Assembly (NCBI GenBank): GCA_947632615.1
Contig: CANRPW010000009.1
Location: 26,627-90,626 of the forward strand
Length of the DNA stretch: 64,000 nucleotides
Reading direction: 5' to 3'
From: an uncultured Clostridia bacterium
GTDB lineage: Bacteria > Bacillota > Clostridia > Lachnospirales > CAG-274
Shown here: positions 1-7,992 of the stretch, piece after piece
Layout: the number at the start of each line of letters is the position of its first letter
How positions within the stretch are numbered: the first letter of the stretch is position 1
The notes under the pieces: model-generated
Seen by the model: the letters and a program-made list of their open reading frames with translations, nothing else
What the model was told of the DNA's origin: nothing
Database searches by the model: none
Program-made: the position numbers and the translations under genes

Positions 1-1
1 C

Positions 2-2800
2 TTAAGCGTTATAAGAATGAGCTTCGACCAAAATTTAAGTCAGGAGGAGCTTAAGGAACGTGAGGACGACTTAAGAAGAGATATAGAAGACACCGTTCTT
101 CCCGATGGTGTGACAAATATCACATATAATGATGATGCCTTTGATACAGCAGGGCTTATTCTTGCATTTACAGGGGACGGCATAACCGAAAAGGAGCTTA
201 AGCAGAGAGCTGAGAGCCTAAAAGACGAGCTAATGGGTATGGACGGCGTAAGCAAGGTAGAAATAGAGGGCGACAGACAGCAGCAGATAAAGGTAACGGC
301 AGACAGCGCAAAGCTTAATTATCTCGATCTTTCTCTTACAAATCTTTCTACACTTATTTCCGCACAAAACAGCCACATTCCCGTTGGCACGTTGGAATTT
401 GCCGAGGACGAAATAAACATAACCACCTCGGGAGAGTTTGAAGACCTTGATGAAATAAAGAATATAGTAGTGTCGGTAGACGGAAAAACGGGAGCCGTTG
501 TGAAATTAGGCGATATAGCCACAGTTGACTACGGCTATGACGATGATGACAAATATTATACATTCAACGGCAAAAACGCAGTTATTTTAAACCTCTATTT
601 TGCCGAGGGCGAAAACGTGCTTTCTATAGGCAAAGAGGTAATGAAAACCGTAGACAAATATAGAGCCTCTATTTCCGACGGTATAAATATTGAAAATGTA
701 GTTTATCTGCCCGACGACGTAAACTCTTCTATAAATGACTTTGTGCTAAATCTTATAGAGAGTGTTGTAATAGTTCTTTTAGTTGTTATGGTGGGAATGA
801 GTATCAGAAACGGCACCATAGTTTCTGTAGTAATACCCCTTGTTATATTTGCTTCCTTCATATGTATGAAGCTGTTTGGAGTGGAGATAAACTTCGTTTC
901 ACTTGCTTCTCTTATAGTGGCTTTGGGTATGCTGGTGGATAATGCCATAGTTGTAAGCGATGCTATACAGGTAAGGATAGACAAGGGAGAGGAAAAAATG
1001 TCAGCCTGTGTAAACGGCACTATTGAGGTTGCGTTGCCTGTTTTTGCATCTACACTTACCACGGTAATTATATTCAGCGTTTTCTTCCTTCTGCCGGGAG
1101 CTATGTACAGGCTGGCGGTAGGTCTGCCTATGATAGTAATTTCGTCCCTCAGCTGCTCTTTCCTTGCGGCGTTGTTTGTTACGCCTACAATGTGCTACTT
1201 CCTTATGAAGAAGTCACAGGAGAAGAAGCTGAAGGAAAGTAAGATAAGAAAGTTCTTCCAAAATGTGCTAAAGCTTTCTATGAGGCATAAATTCCTTACA
1301 TTTGTTGTAAGCGCAGCAGCCGTTGCGGCTTCCGCAGTATTGCTTTTAAGCTTAGATCTGGAGCTTATACCCAATTCGGATAAGGAGATAATCGACATTA
1401 ACGTATCTACATATAACTATTACGACATAAGAAAAACCGAAGAGGTTATGGCGCAGATAGAAAACATACTTAAAGACGAGCCTGAAAATGTGAACCATCT
1501 GATAGCCGTAGGCGGACATGTGCCTAAATATGACTTTGGTACTCAGCCCTCAACAGATGCTGTAAACAACGGAAGTATTATATACAATGTGGACATAAAG
1601 CAGGGCGGCCGCTTTAAAAAGAAGGCTGAATATCGCCAGCATTTGCAGGACCTTATAAATGAAAAGGTGACAGGGGCAAAGGTGACAGTCACAGAGCTTT
1701 CTATAGTTCCTTCAAGAACCGATCCCGTAAGCGTGACCTTCTATGGCGACAACGTAAAAAGACTTAACGAGGTAGGCGAAGAAGCCGAAAAGATATTAAG
1801 AGATGTGGAAGGCACGGAAAACGTACATCTTGACAGAAAATATAATACATACAACTATTATATCGATATGAACAACGACGAGCTTAACACCTGCGGACTT
1901 ACAAAGGCAGAAGTGCAGCACGAGCTTAATTTTGCCATAATGGGCGGCGAAGCCACAGTATATCGTAAAAACGGACAGGAATATCCCGTTGTTGTAAAAA
2001 GCGATATATCAGACACAGGGGCACTTGAAGACTACGCATTTATTTCTTCCATCACAGGGGGCAAGTTTAAGCTCAGCCAATTTGCAAATGTTGGCGTAAC
2101 AGACAACAGCAACACCGTGACAAGATATAACGGAAGAAAGAGCATAACCCTCTCTTGTAATGTCAACCACGGCAAGAGCGCCGTTGAAATTGCAAACGCG
2201 CTTAAGAAGGGGCTTAAGGATGTAGACCTTTCGGGAGTAGAGGTAAAATTTTTGGGCGACGTTGATACCTTCAACACTGCTCTTTCTGCCATACTTTCAG
2301 GCGCACTGATGGGACTTTTTGCAATTATATTTGTGCTTTACATACAGTTCTATTCACTTAAGAGAGCACTTATAATTCTGGCAAGCATACCGTTTTCTAT
2401 AATAGGTGCTTCGGTAGGTCTTTGGGTAACGGGACAGAACCTTTCATTCTTTGCCATAATTGGTATAATAAGCCTTTTGGGAGTGGTGGTAAACAACGCC
2501 ATTGTGCTTATAGACTATATAGACATAGAGCTTAAAAACGGCTCGGAAACGGACACAGCCTGCGTAGATGCTGTAGAAAAGCGTTTCCGTCCTATACTTT
2601 TAAGCACCACAACAACGGTTTTGGGTCTTATACCCTTAGCCCTTACGGGAAATGTGATTTTCAGAGGTCTGTCTATTGCCTTTATGTCAGGTCTTACAAC
2701 GTCACTTTTGTTTACTCTCGTAATTATACCAACCATATGCTCCGTTTTGCTTAAAAACGAAAATGTTATAAAGGCGGATAAAACGGAGGAAGCACTTTAA
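2..2800 (+). CDS. RND-family efflux transporter, 5'-truncated
   Basis: Inner-membrane proton-driven exporter of the HAE/AcrB-SwrC class. The reading frame is open to the left edge (no stop before position 2), and about 930 residues are present against the usual 1000-1050, so the first TM helix and roughly 100 residues are missing; the ATG at 17 is internal. Seen: a porter domain, a TM block around nucleotides 740-1200 with LVDNAIVVSDAI (the AcrB Asp407/408 position, here Asp-Asn), a second porter domain, and a C-terminal TM block with VVVNNAIVLIDYI. The two similar halves are typical of the family. A terminator follows directly. The substrate cannot be told; a membrane-fusion partner would lie upstream of the window. 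Confidence 0.93.
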   Translation, partial: LSVIRMSFDQNLSQEELKEREDDLRRDIEDTVLPDGVTNITYNDDAFDTAGLILAFTGDGITEKELKQRAESLKDELMGMDGVSKVEIEGDRQQQIKVTADSAKLNYLDLSLTNLSTLISAQNSHIPVGTLEFAEDEINITTSGEFEDLDEIKNIVVSVDGKTGAVVKLGDIATVDYGYDDDDKYYTFNGKNAVILNLYFAEGENVLSIGKEVMKTVDKYRASISDGINIENVVYLPDDVNSSINDFVLNLIESVVIVLLVVMVGMSIRNGTIVSVVIPLVIFASFICMKLFGVEINFVSLASLIVALGMLVDNAIVVSDAIQVRIDKGEEKMSACVNGTIEVALPVFASTLTTVIIFSVFFLLPGAMYRLAVGLPMIVISSLSCSFLAALFVTPTMCYFLMKKSQEKKLKESKIRKFFQNVLKLSMRHKFLTFVVSAAAVAASAVLLLSLDLELIPNSDKEIIDINVSTYNYYDIRKTEEVMAQIENILKDEPENVNHLIAVGGHVPKYDFGTQPSTDAVNNGSIIYNVDIKQGGRFKKKAEYRQHLQDLINEKVTGAKVTVTELSIVPSRTDPVSVTFYGDNVKRLNEVGEEAEKILRDVEGTENVHLDRKYNTYNYYIDMNNDELNTCGLTKAEVQHELNFAIMGGEATVYRKNGQEYPVVVKSDISDTGALEDYAFISSITGGKFKLSQFANVGVTDNSNTVTRYNGRKSITLSCNVNHGKSAVEIANALKKGLKDVDLSGVEVKFLGDVDTFNTALSAILSGALMGLFAIIFVLYIQFYSLKRALIILASIPFSIIGASVGLWVTGQNLSFFAIIGIISLLGVVVNNAIVLIDYIDIELKNGSETDTACVDAVEKRFRPILLSTTTTVLGLIPLALTGNVIFRGLSIAFMSGLTTSLLFTLVIIPTICSVLLKNENVIKADKTEEAL

Positions 2801-2814
2801 TATATTTCATAAAA

Positions 2815-2847
2815 AAGGGGAGAGCTTGGCTTCTCCTCTTTTTTTAT
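2815..2847 (+). terminator. Rho-independent terminator after the RND gene
   Basis: A GC-containing hairpin (AAGGGGAGAGC, loop TTG, GCTTCTCCTCTT with one bulge) runs into a run of seven T. It lies 15 bases after the RND stop and separates that gene from the tmk promoter. Confidence 0.8.
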
Positions 2848-2890
2848 ATCGGTAAATTTTTGGCATAAGGCGAAAAATAGCTTTATGTAC

Positions 2891-2919
2891 TTGTATTTTT
2901 TGATTTAATTTGCTATAAT
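2891..2919 (+). promoter_or_regulatory. Sigma-A promoter for the tmk operon
   Basis: TTGTAT at 2891-2896 and TATAAT at 2914-2919 are separated by 17 bases, with TG one base before the -10 (extended -10). The start would be near 2926, about 30 bases before the tmk ATG. Confidence 0.75.
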
Positions 2920-2957
2920 GTATGAGATTATATAGTGAAGCGGCAGGTGAAGAGTTT

Positions 2958-3590
2958 ATGTCGGGTTTATTTATAAGTTTTGAAGGCAACGACGGAGCGG
3001 GAAAGTCCACTCAGGTGGAAAAATTGGCTGCGCACCTCAGAAAATCGGGCTTTACCGTACAGACGATGAGAGACCCCGGTGGTACGGATATTTCCGAAAA
3101 AATAAGAGAAATAATATTAGACAATTCAAATTATAAAATGAAGCATATGACAGAGGCTCTTTTATATGCCTCATCAAGATGTCAGCTTGTGTATGAAAAG
3201 ATAATGCCGGCTCTGAGAGCAGGGCAGGTAGTAATATGCGACCGCTTTGTAGACAGCTCTCTTGTATATCAGGGAATTGCAAGAGGACTGGGCATAGACG
3301 TCATAAAAGAGATAAATAAGTTTGCTACGGGGGGACTAGAGCCTGACATAACCTTTTTTCTCCATTTAGACCCTGCCGAGGGAATAAAGCGCAAGCAGTC
3401 ACAGGGCAGCCTTGACAGAATGGAAAACGAAAAAAGCTATTTCCACAACAAGGTATATCAGGGCTTTGAAGAAATTTCACAGCTTTATCCCATGAGAATA
3501 GTCAGAATAGAAGCAAAGGCATCTGCAAAGAAAATAGCAGAGCGTATTGCCTATTATATAGACACCTATATAAACGAAAGGGGAATCTGA
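2958..3590 (+). CDS. tmk: Thymidylate kinase
   Basis: Phosphorylates dTMP to dTDP with ATP in the cytoplasm. Seen: the N-terminal P-loop FEGNDGAGKST, the DRF motif (CDRFVDSSLVYQG) that binds dTMP, and a LID region, over 210 residues, the family's usual length. The frame also has an ATG at 2922, but AGGTGA at 2945-2950 sits correctly before the ATG at 2958, and the protein then begins just ahead of the first beta strand. First gene of a tight five-gene operon (tmk, holB, ricT, trmN6, rsmI) with gaps of 2-4 bases or overlaps, the classic Firmicutes order. Confidence 0.96.
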   Translation: MSGLFISFEGNDGAGKSTQVEKLAAHLRKSGFTVQTMRDPGGTDISEKIREIILDNSNYKMKHMTEALLYASSRCQLVYEKIMPALRAGQVVICDRFVDSSLVYQGIARGLGIDVIKEINKFATGGLEPDITFFLHLDPAEGIKRKQSQGSLDRMENEKSYFHNKVYQGFEEISQLYPMRIVRIEAKASAKKIAERIAYYIDTYINERGI

Positions 3591-3592
3591 GC

Positions 3593-4570
3593 ATGTACAG
3601 CTTTGACGATTTTCTCGGAAACGAATATGTGGTAAAAGGGCTTGAAAATATGATATCCTCAGGCAGAATGAGCCATGCCTTCATATTTGATGCTCCCGAG
3701 GGCTTCGGAAAGCTGACCCTTGCCAAAACCTTTGCCAAGACTTTGCAGTGCGAAAAGGGCGGAACTGCCCCCTGCGGTGAATGTTTTTCATGCAAAAGCG
3801 CTGACAGCGACGAAAACCCCGATATTATATTTGTGTCAAGCGACAAAGCCACCTTCGGCGTTGATAAGACAAGAGAGGAAATAATCGAAAAGTCATTACT
3901 TAAGCCCTATTCCTCAAGATATAAGATATTTATAATAAAGGATGCTCAGAAAATGACCGAGCAGGCACAGAATACCTTGCTGAAGACCATTGAAGAGCCG
4001 CCGTCCTACGGCATTTATATACTTCTTACAACAAATTATAATACATTTATAGAAACCATACTTTCAAGATGCGCTCTTATAAGGCTTAACGGGCTTTCGG
4101 AGGGCGTTATAGAGAGGGAGCTTGTTAAAAAGGGGCTTTGCGGCGAAGACGACGGCAGAGTTATTGCGGCGTGCAGCGGCGGAAGTCTTGGCAGGGCAAT
4201 AAAGCTGTCGCAGGATGAGGGCTTTATGGAGCTTCGTATGAAGGCGGCGCACATACCTGCAAGGATAGAGGATGCCGACCTTATGGGGCTTTATGACATT
4301 ATGAATGATATGATAGCCACGGAAGACAGGCTGCCCGAGCTTATAGAGCTTTTGTATGTTTTTTACAGAGATGTGCTTGTTCAGGCTTGTGGAGGAAGTA
4401 TCATACAGAAGGATCTTGAAGAAGAAATAAAGAAAATAAGTAAAAAAGTGAGCCTTAAAAGGCTTTTAAGAGGGGCTAATTCCGTTTTGGAAGCCGGAAA
4501 TATGATAAAAATGAATGTAAATAAGCAAATGAGTATTGAGAATATGCTTTTTAAGATAAAGGAGAGGTAA
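3593..4570 (+). CDS. holB: DNA polymerase III subunit delta'
   Basis: Clamp-loader subunit that helps open and load the beta clamp. Seen: AAA+ N-terminal domain with SHAFIFDAPEGFGKLTLA, where the P-loop Lys is followed by Leu rather than Thr/Ser, so ATP binding is probably lost as in other delta' proteins; a four-Cys zinc module (residues near 53-69: CEKGG, CGECFSC); and the sensor stretch TEQAQNTLLKTIEEPP. Length 325 residues is normal. It starts 2 bases after tmk and is followed 3 bases later by ricT, the same order as in Bacillus. Confidence 0.95.
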   Translation: MYSFDDFLGNEYVVKGLENMISSGRMSHAFIFDAPEGFGKLTLAKTFAKTLQCEKGGTAPCGECFSCKSADSDENPDIIFVSSDKATFGVDKTREEIIEKSLLKPYSSRYKIFIIKDAQKMTEQAQNTLLKTIEEPPSYGIYILLTTNYNTFIETILSRCALIRLNGLSEGVIERELVKKGLCGEDDGRVIAACSGGSLGRAIKLSQDEGFMELRMKAAHIPARIEDADLMGLYDIMNDMIATEDRLPELIELLYVFYRDVLVQACGGSIIQKDLEEEIKKISKKVSLKRLLRGANSVLEAGNMIKMNVNKQMSIENMLFKIKER

Positions 4571-4573
4571 AGA

Positions 4574-5401
4574 ATGGTTACCATAATAGGGGTAAGATTT
4601 AAAAAAGTAGGCAAGATATATTATTTCGGACCCAAGGGCGAGCAGCTCAATGTGGGTGACGGCGTTATCGTAGAAACGGTAAGAGGCATAGAATACGGCA
4701 AGGTAGTCATTCCCAACAGGCTTATGGAGGAGGAAAAGCTCGTTCAGCCTGTAAAGGACATTATAAGGATAGCTACCAAAGAGGACGACGATATTTATGC
4801 TTCAAATAAAGAAAAGGAAAAAGAAGCCTTTGATATCTGCCTTGAAAAAATAGCAAAAAACGGGCTTGATATGAAGCTTATAAACGTAGAATTTACATTT
4901 GACGTAAGCAAGATAATATTCTATTTTACCGCAGACGGCAGGGTCGATTTCAGAGATCTGGTAAAAGATTTGGCGGCGGTTTTCCATACGAGAATAGAGC
5001 TGAGGCAAATAGGCGTAAGGGACGAGGCGAAAATGCTTTCGGGCATAGGATGCTGTGGAAGAAAGCTCTGTTGTTCTGCATTTTTAGGCGAATTTCAGGC
5101 TGTTTCCATAAAAATGGCAAAGGATCAGAACCTGTCACTCAACCCATCTAAAATATCGGGAAACTGTGGCAGCCTTATGTGCTGTCTTAAATATGAAGAC
5201 GAAACCTATAAGGAGCTTAACAAGGGTATGCCCAAGGAGGGGGATATTATATCCACACCCCAGGGCACGGGCGAGGTTTTGTCTGTAAATGTGCTGAGAG
5301 GACTTATAAGAGCCGCCGTAAGAGAAAACCCGGGAGACAATGCTTCGGTGGGATATTTTACGCCGGATGAAATAGAGATAGTAAGAAAGAAAAGATATTG
5401 A
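4574..5401 (+). CDS. ricT: PSP1-domain protein RicT (YaaT)
   Basis: In Bacillus, RicT forms the Fe-S-containing RicAFT complex that promotes RNase Y maturation of mRNAs and affects sporulation and competence. Seen: a 275-residue PSP1 protein with the Cys cluster GCCGRKLCCS and a second CGSLMCCLKYE that would hold the iron-sulfur site. RBS GGAGAGG lies 8 bases before ATG. It is translationally close to holB and trmN6. RicA and RicF homologues are not in this window. Confidence 0.92.
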   Translation: MVTIIGVRFKKVGKIYYFGPKGEQLNVGDGVIVETVRGIEYGKVVIPNRLMEEEKLVQPVKDIIRIATKEDDDIYASNKEKEKEAFDICLEKIAKNGLDMKLINVEFTFDVSKIIFYFTADGRVDFRDLVKDLAAVFHTRIELRQIGVRDEAKMLSGIGCCGRKLCCSAFLGEFQAVSIKMAKDQNLSLNPSKISGNCGSLMCCLKYEDETYKELNKGMPKEGDIISTPQGTGEVLSVNVLRGLIRAAVRENPGDNASVGYFTPDEIEIVRKKRY

Positions 5402-5402
5402 T

Positions 5403-6137
5403 ATGGAAAATCTGAATGAATACGAGCGGATCGACGATCTGCAGAGAAACGGCTTCAGGATAATACAGGATGCAAGGCTTTTTCGTTTCGGCACAGATGC
5501 CGTGCTGCTTTCTCATTTTGCCACGGTGAAAAGGGGAGAGCATGTGGTGGATCTGGGAACGGGAAACGGGGTTATAGCCTTGCTTCTTTGTTCTTTATAC
5601 GAAGATATAAGGGTGACGGGGGTGGAGCTTCAGCAGGCAAGCTATGAGCTTTGCAGGCGGAATATAGAGCTTAACGGCATTTCCGAGCGTATGAGCGTTA
5701 TACATGGGGATATGAACAATGTTTCCGAAATGTTTAAGGCGGGAGAGGCTGATGTGGTTATCACCAATCCCCCTTATATGAAAAAGGGCGGCAGCCTTAA
5801 AAACGAGGGCTATGAAAAGAGCCTTTCAAGACACGAGATCGCGGTGGATCTTGAAGGAGTAATAAGGGCAGCGGCTTATCTTCTTAAATTCGGCGGAAGA
5901 TTTTATATGGTACACCGCCCCGAAAGGCTTGCGGAAATTTTTGGGGTAATGAGCAAGCTTGCTTTAGAGCCTAAAAAAATAAGGCTTGTGCAGGCAAACC
6001 CCAATAAGGCGGCTTCTATGGTGCTTATAGAGGGCTGCCGAGGGGGAAAGAGCGGACTCACGGTTATGCCGACTCTTAACATAACCGACGAAAACGGCGT
6101 TTTGACCAAGGAATACGACAATATATACAACGGGTGA
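5403..6137 (+). CDS. trmN6: tRNA1(Val) (adenine37-N6)-methyltransferase-like protein
   Basis: SAM-dependent N6-adenine methyltransferase of the YfiC/YabB group. Seen: the SAM-binding motif VVDLGTGNGVIALLL near residues 49-63, and the catalytic motif NPPYMKKG near residue 124, as expected for amino-methyltransferases. Length 244 residues is normal. It starts one base after the ricT stop and overlaps rsmI by 4 bases, so the two are probably translationally coupled. The tRNA target is inferred from family membership. Confidence 0.9.
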   Translation: MENLNEYERIDDLQRNGFRIIQDARLFRFGTDAVLLSHFATVKRGEHVVDLGTGNGVIALLLCSLYEDIRVTGVELQQASYELCRRNIELNGISERMSVIHGDMNNVSEMFKAGEADVVITNPPYMKKGGSLKNEGYEKSLSRHEIAVDLEGVIRAAAYLLKFGGRFYMVHRPERLAEIFGVMSKLALEPKKIRLVQANPNKAASMVLIEGCRGGKSGLTVMPTLNITDENGVLTKEYDNIYNG

Positions 6138-6991
6138 TGATAATGGCGGGAAAACTTTATGTATGCGCAACGCCTATAGGTAATCTTGAGGACATAACTC
6201 TGAGGTGTTTAAGAATATTAAAAGAAGCGGATATCATAGCGGCAGAGGACACAAGAAATACCATCAAGCTTTTAAACAGCTATGATATAAAAACGCCCCT
6301 GACCTCTTATCACAAATTCAACGAAGAGGAAAAGGGACAAAAGCTTTTGGCTGAGCTTGAGGGCGGAAAAAATATAGCCTTAGTCAGCGATGCAGGTATG
6401 CCCGGCATATCAGACCCGGGAGAGGTGCTTATAAATATGTGCTACGATGCCGGTGTGGAGGTAGTTATTATTCCCGGGGCAAGTGCAGGCATATCGGCAC
6501 TTGTGCTTTCGGGTATAGGCGGCAGAAGCTTTATATTTGAGGGCTTTTTGCCCTCAAACAAGCATATGCGACGGGAAGTTTTGGAAAGGCTCAGAGAAGA
6601 AACAAGAACCGTCATATTATACGAAGCCCCTCATCATCTTAAAGATACTCTCAAGGAGCTTTACAACTTTGTAGGCGACAGAGAGGCAGCGGCGATAAGA
6701 GAGCTTACCAAAAAGCACGAGGAAGTAAAAAGAATGGAGCTTTCCCGTCTTATTGCTTATTACGATGAAAACGAGCCGAGAGGAGAATTTGTGATAGTCC
6801 TCAAAGGCGCAGACCCTGCCATATTAAAGCAGGAACGCATAAAAGCTGCCGAGGAACTCACTATAGAGCAGCGATATGAGCAGCTTTTGGAACAAGGCTT
6901 AGACAGAAAAGCCGCTATGAAACAGTGTGCCAAGGAAAGAGGAATTTCTAAAAAAGAGGTTTACGCAAGCCTTGTTTCTCATACCGAATGA
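6134..6991 (+). CDS. rsmI: 16S rRNA (cytidine1402-2'-O)-methyltransferase
   Basis: Methylates the 2'-O of C1402 in the decoding centre of 16S rRNA. Seen: tetrapyrrole-methylase fold motifs ATPIGNLEDIT, AEDTRNTIKLL, LVSDAGMPGISDPG and PGASAGISAL, in order, over 285 residues. Three in-frame ATGs (6134, 6140, 6143-region) lie within ten bases; the first overlaps the trmN6 stop. Last gene of the tmk operon; the palindrome cluster at 7006-7217 follows and may also end transcription. Confidence 0.95.
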   Translation: MMIMAGKLYVCATPIGNLEDITLRCLRILKEADIIAAEDTRNTIKLLNSYDIKTPLTSYHKFNEEEKGQKLLAELEGGKNIALVSDAGMPGISDPGEVLINMCYDAGVEVVIIPGASAGISALVLSGIGGRSFIFEGFLPSNKHMRREVLERLREETRTVILYEAPHHLKDTLKELYNFVGDREAAAIRELTKKHEEVKRMELSRLIAYYDENEPRGEFVIVLKGADPAILKQERIKAAEELTIEQRYEQLLEQGLDRKAAMKQCAKERGISKKEVYASLVSHTE

Positions 6992-7005
6992 TAATGAGGC
7001 TGCCC

Positions 7006-7050
7006 AGCAATTTTTAACGATACGCCTCCAGCGTATCGTTAAAAATTGCT
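7006..7050. repeat. Palindrome, 20-bp arms (cluster at 7.0-7.2 kb)
   Basis: Perfect 20-base arms (7006-7025 and 7031-7050) around a five-base loop CTCCA. It lies 15 bases after the rsmI stop and has no T-run typical of a terminator. It is the first of three adjacent palindromes between the convergent rsmI and hydrolase genes. Confidence 0.95.
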
Positions 7051-7051
7051 G

Positions 7052-7141
7052 ACCCGTGGGGGAGCGGGGGATGCAAAAACAGCCAAAGGGACAGCTTGCT
7101 GTCCCTTTGGCTGTTTTTGCATCCCCCGCTCCCCCACGGGT
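7052..7141. repeat. Long perfect palindrome, 44-bp arms
   Basis: Arms 7052-7095 and 7098-7141 are perfect reverse complements with only TT between them. The outer part is GC-rich (ACCCGTGGGGGAGCGGGGG) and the inner part carries CAGCCAAAGGGACAGC. Much longer than a terminator needs; related GC-rich outer arms occur at 26.46, 16.28 and 10.85 kb. Confidence 0.95.
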
Positions 7142-7143
7142 CG

Positions 7144-7217
7144 CACGGGCGGCACACCTTGCCCCTGAAAAAATGAGCTTTAGCTCATTTTTTCAGGGGC
7201 AAGGTGTGCCGCCCGTG
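7144..7217. repeat. Long perfect palindrome, 36-bp arms, partly copied near ybaK
   Basis: Arms 7144-7179 and 7182-7217 are perfect around TT. The right arm plus downstream bases (7182-7259) recur in reverse orientation at 16176-16253, where only one arm is present. Confidence 0.95.
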
Positions 7218-7259
7218 TGAGCAGAGCCTTCATTGGTTGTCGAAAATTTCCGCGTTGGC
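7182..7259 (-). repeat. 78-bp copy of the ybaK 3' end plus palindrome arm
   Basis: The reverse complement matches 16176-16253 at 75 of 78 positions by eye. It includes the last nine codons and stop of ybaK (A N A E I F D N Q stop); one difference is synonymous in that frame. Here it is non-coding, ending just before the hydrolase stop at 7267. Confidence 0.9.
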
Positions 7260-7266
7260 TAATTGA

Positions 7267-7980
7267 TTACTTTATAAAATCTTCAAGAACCTTATTAAAT
7301 ACATCAGGCATCTTCTTTGACATAAAATGATCTGCGCCCTTGATTATTTTAAGGGTAGAATTCGGCAGATTTTTTGCTATTTTCTTTGTGTGGCTCTCTC
7401 TTATAAGGTCACGGCTTCCTGCGATAACAAGAGTTCTTGCGGTTATCTTGCTAAGATCCTCAGGAGCTATATACGGTTCGTTTACCATAAGCCCCAGATA
7501 CTCCTTATTCAGATTAGCCATTGCCGGGTTAAGCAGAGATGCCACCTTTGCAAGCTGATAGGATATAAATGTAGGTCCTTGAAAATGCAGCTTAACGCCC
7601 CAGGGGGTTATGTTTGCCCCAACGAGTATGAGATTTCTTATCATATCGTTATGCTTAAGAGCAAAATACATGGCAATACTTCCGCCGTCAGAAAATCCCA
7701 GCAGGTCAAAATTCGTAAAGCCAAAGCTGCGCACTATATTATACAGATCATCCGCCATAACGGTAAGGCTTAATGAGCCCTGCCCGAAAGAGGATTCTCC
7801 GTGTCCCCTGCTGTCTATCGCAAGCACAAGCCTATCCTTTTTAAAATATTCTATCTGCTCATCAAAATAGTGAAGATTTCCCGAATTGCCGTGCAATAAT
7901 ATCAATACATCCTTGTTTTCTTCACCGTGGATCTGATAATGTATGTTTGCACTGCCGCAGGGTATATATCCTTCTTTCAT
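7267..7980 (-). CDS. Alpha/beta hydrolase
   Basis: Cytoplasmic serine hydrolase of the alpha/beta fold, substrate unknown. Seen: oxyanion-hole motif LLHGNSGN near residue 29, nucleophile elbow GFSDGG near residue 95, an acidic residue in AGSRDL and the catalytic His in KGADHFM near the C terminus. Length 237 residues, no signal peptide. It begins 12 bases after the rnjA stop, so it may be the last gene of that leftward operon. Members of this family include esterases and C-C bond hydrolases; nothing here picks one. Confidence 0.88.
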   Translation of the reverse strand: MKEGYIPCGSANIHYQIHGEENKDVLILLHGNSGNLHYFDEQIEYFKKDRLVLAIDSRGHGESSFGQGSLSLTVMADDLYNIVRSFGFTNFDLLGFSDGGSIAMYFALKHNDMIRNLILVGANITPWGVKLHFQGPTFISYQLAKVASLLNPAMANLNKEYLGLMVNEPYIAPEDLSKITARTLVIAGSRDLIRESHTKKIAKNLPNSTLKIIKGADHFMSKKMPDVFNKVLEDFIK

Positions 7981-7992
7981 TATCTCACTCCG

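Noticed and set aside
7006..7217. Simple Rho-independent terminators for rsmI and the hydrolase
   Set aside because: Arms of 36-44 bp and the absence of T-runs do not fit, although terminating activity cannot be excluded.
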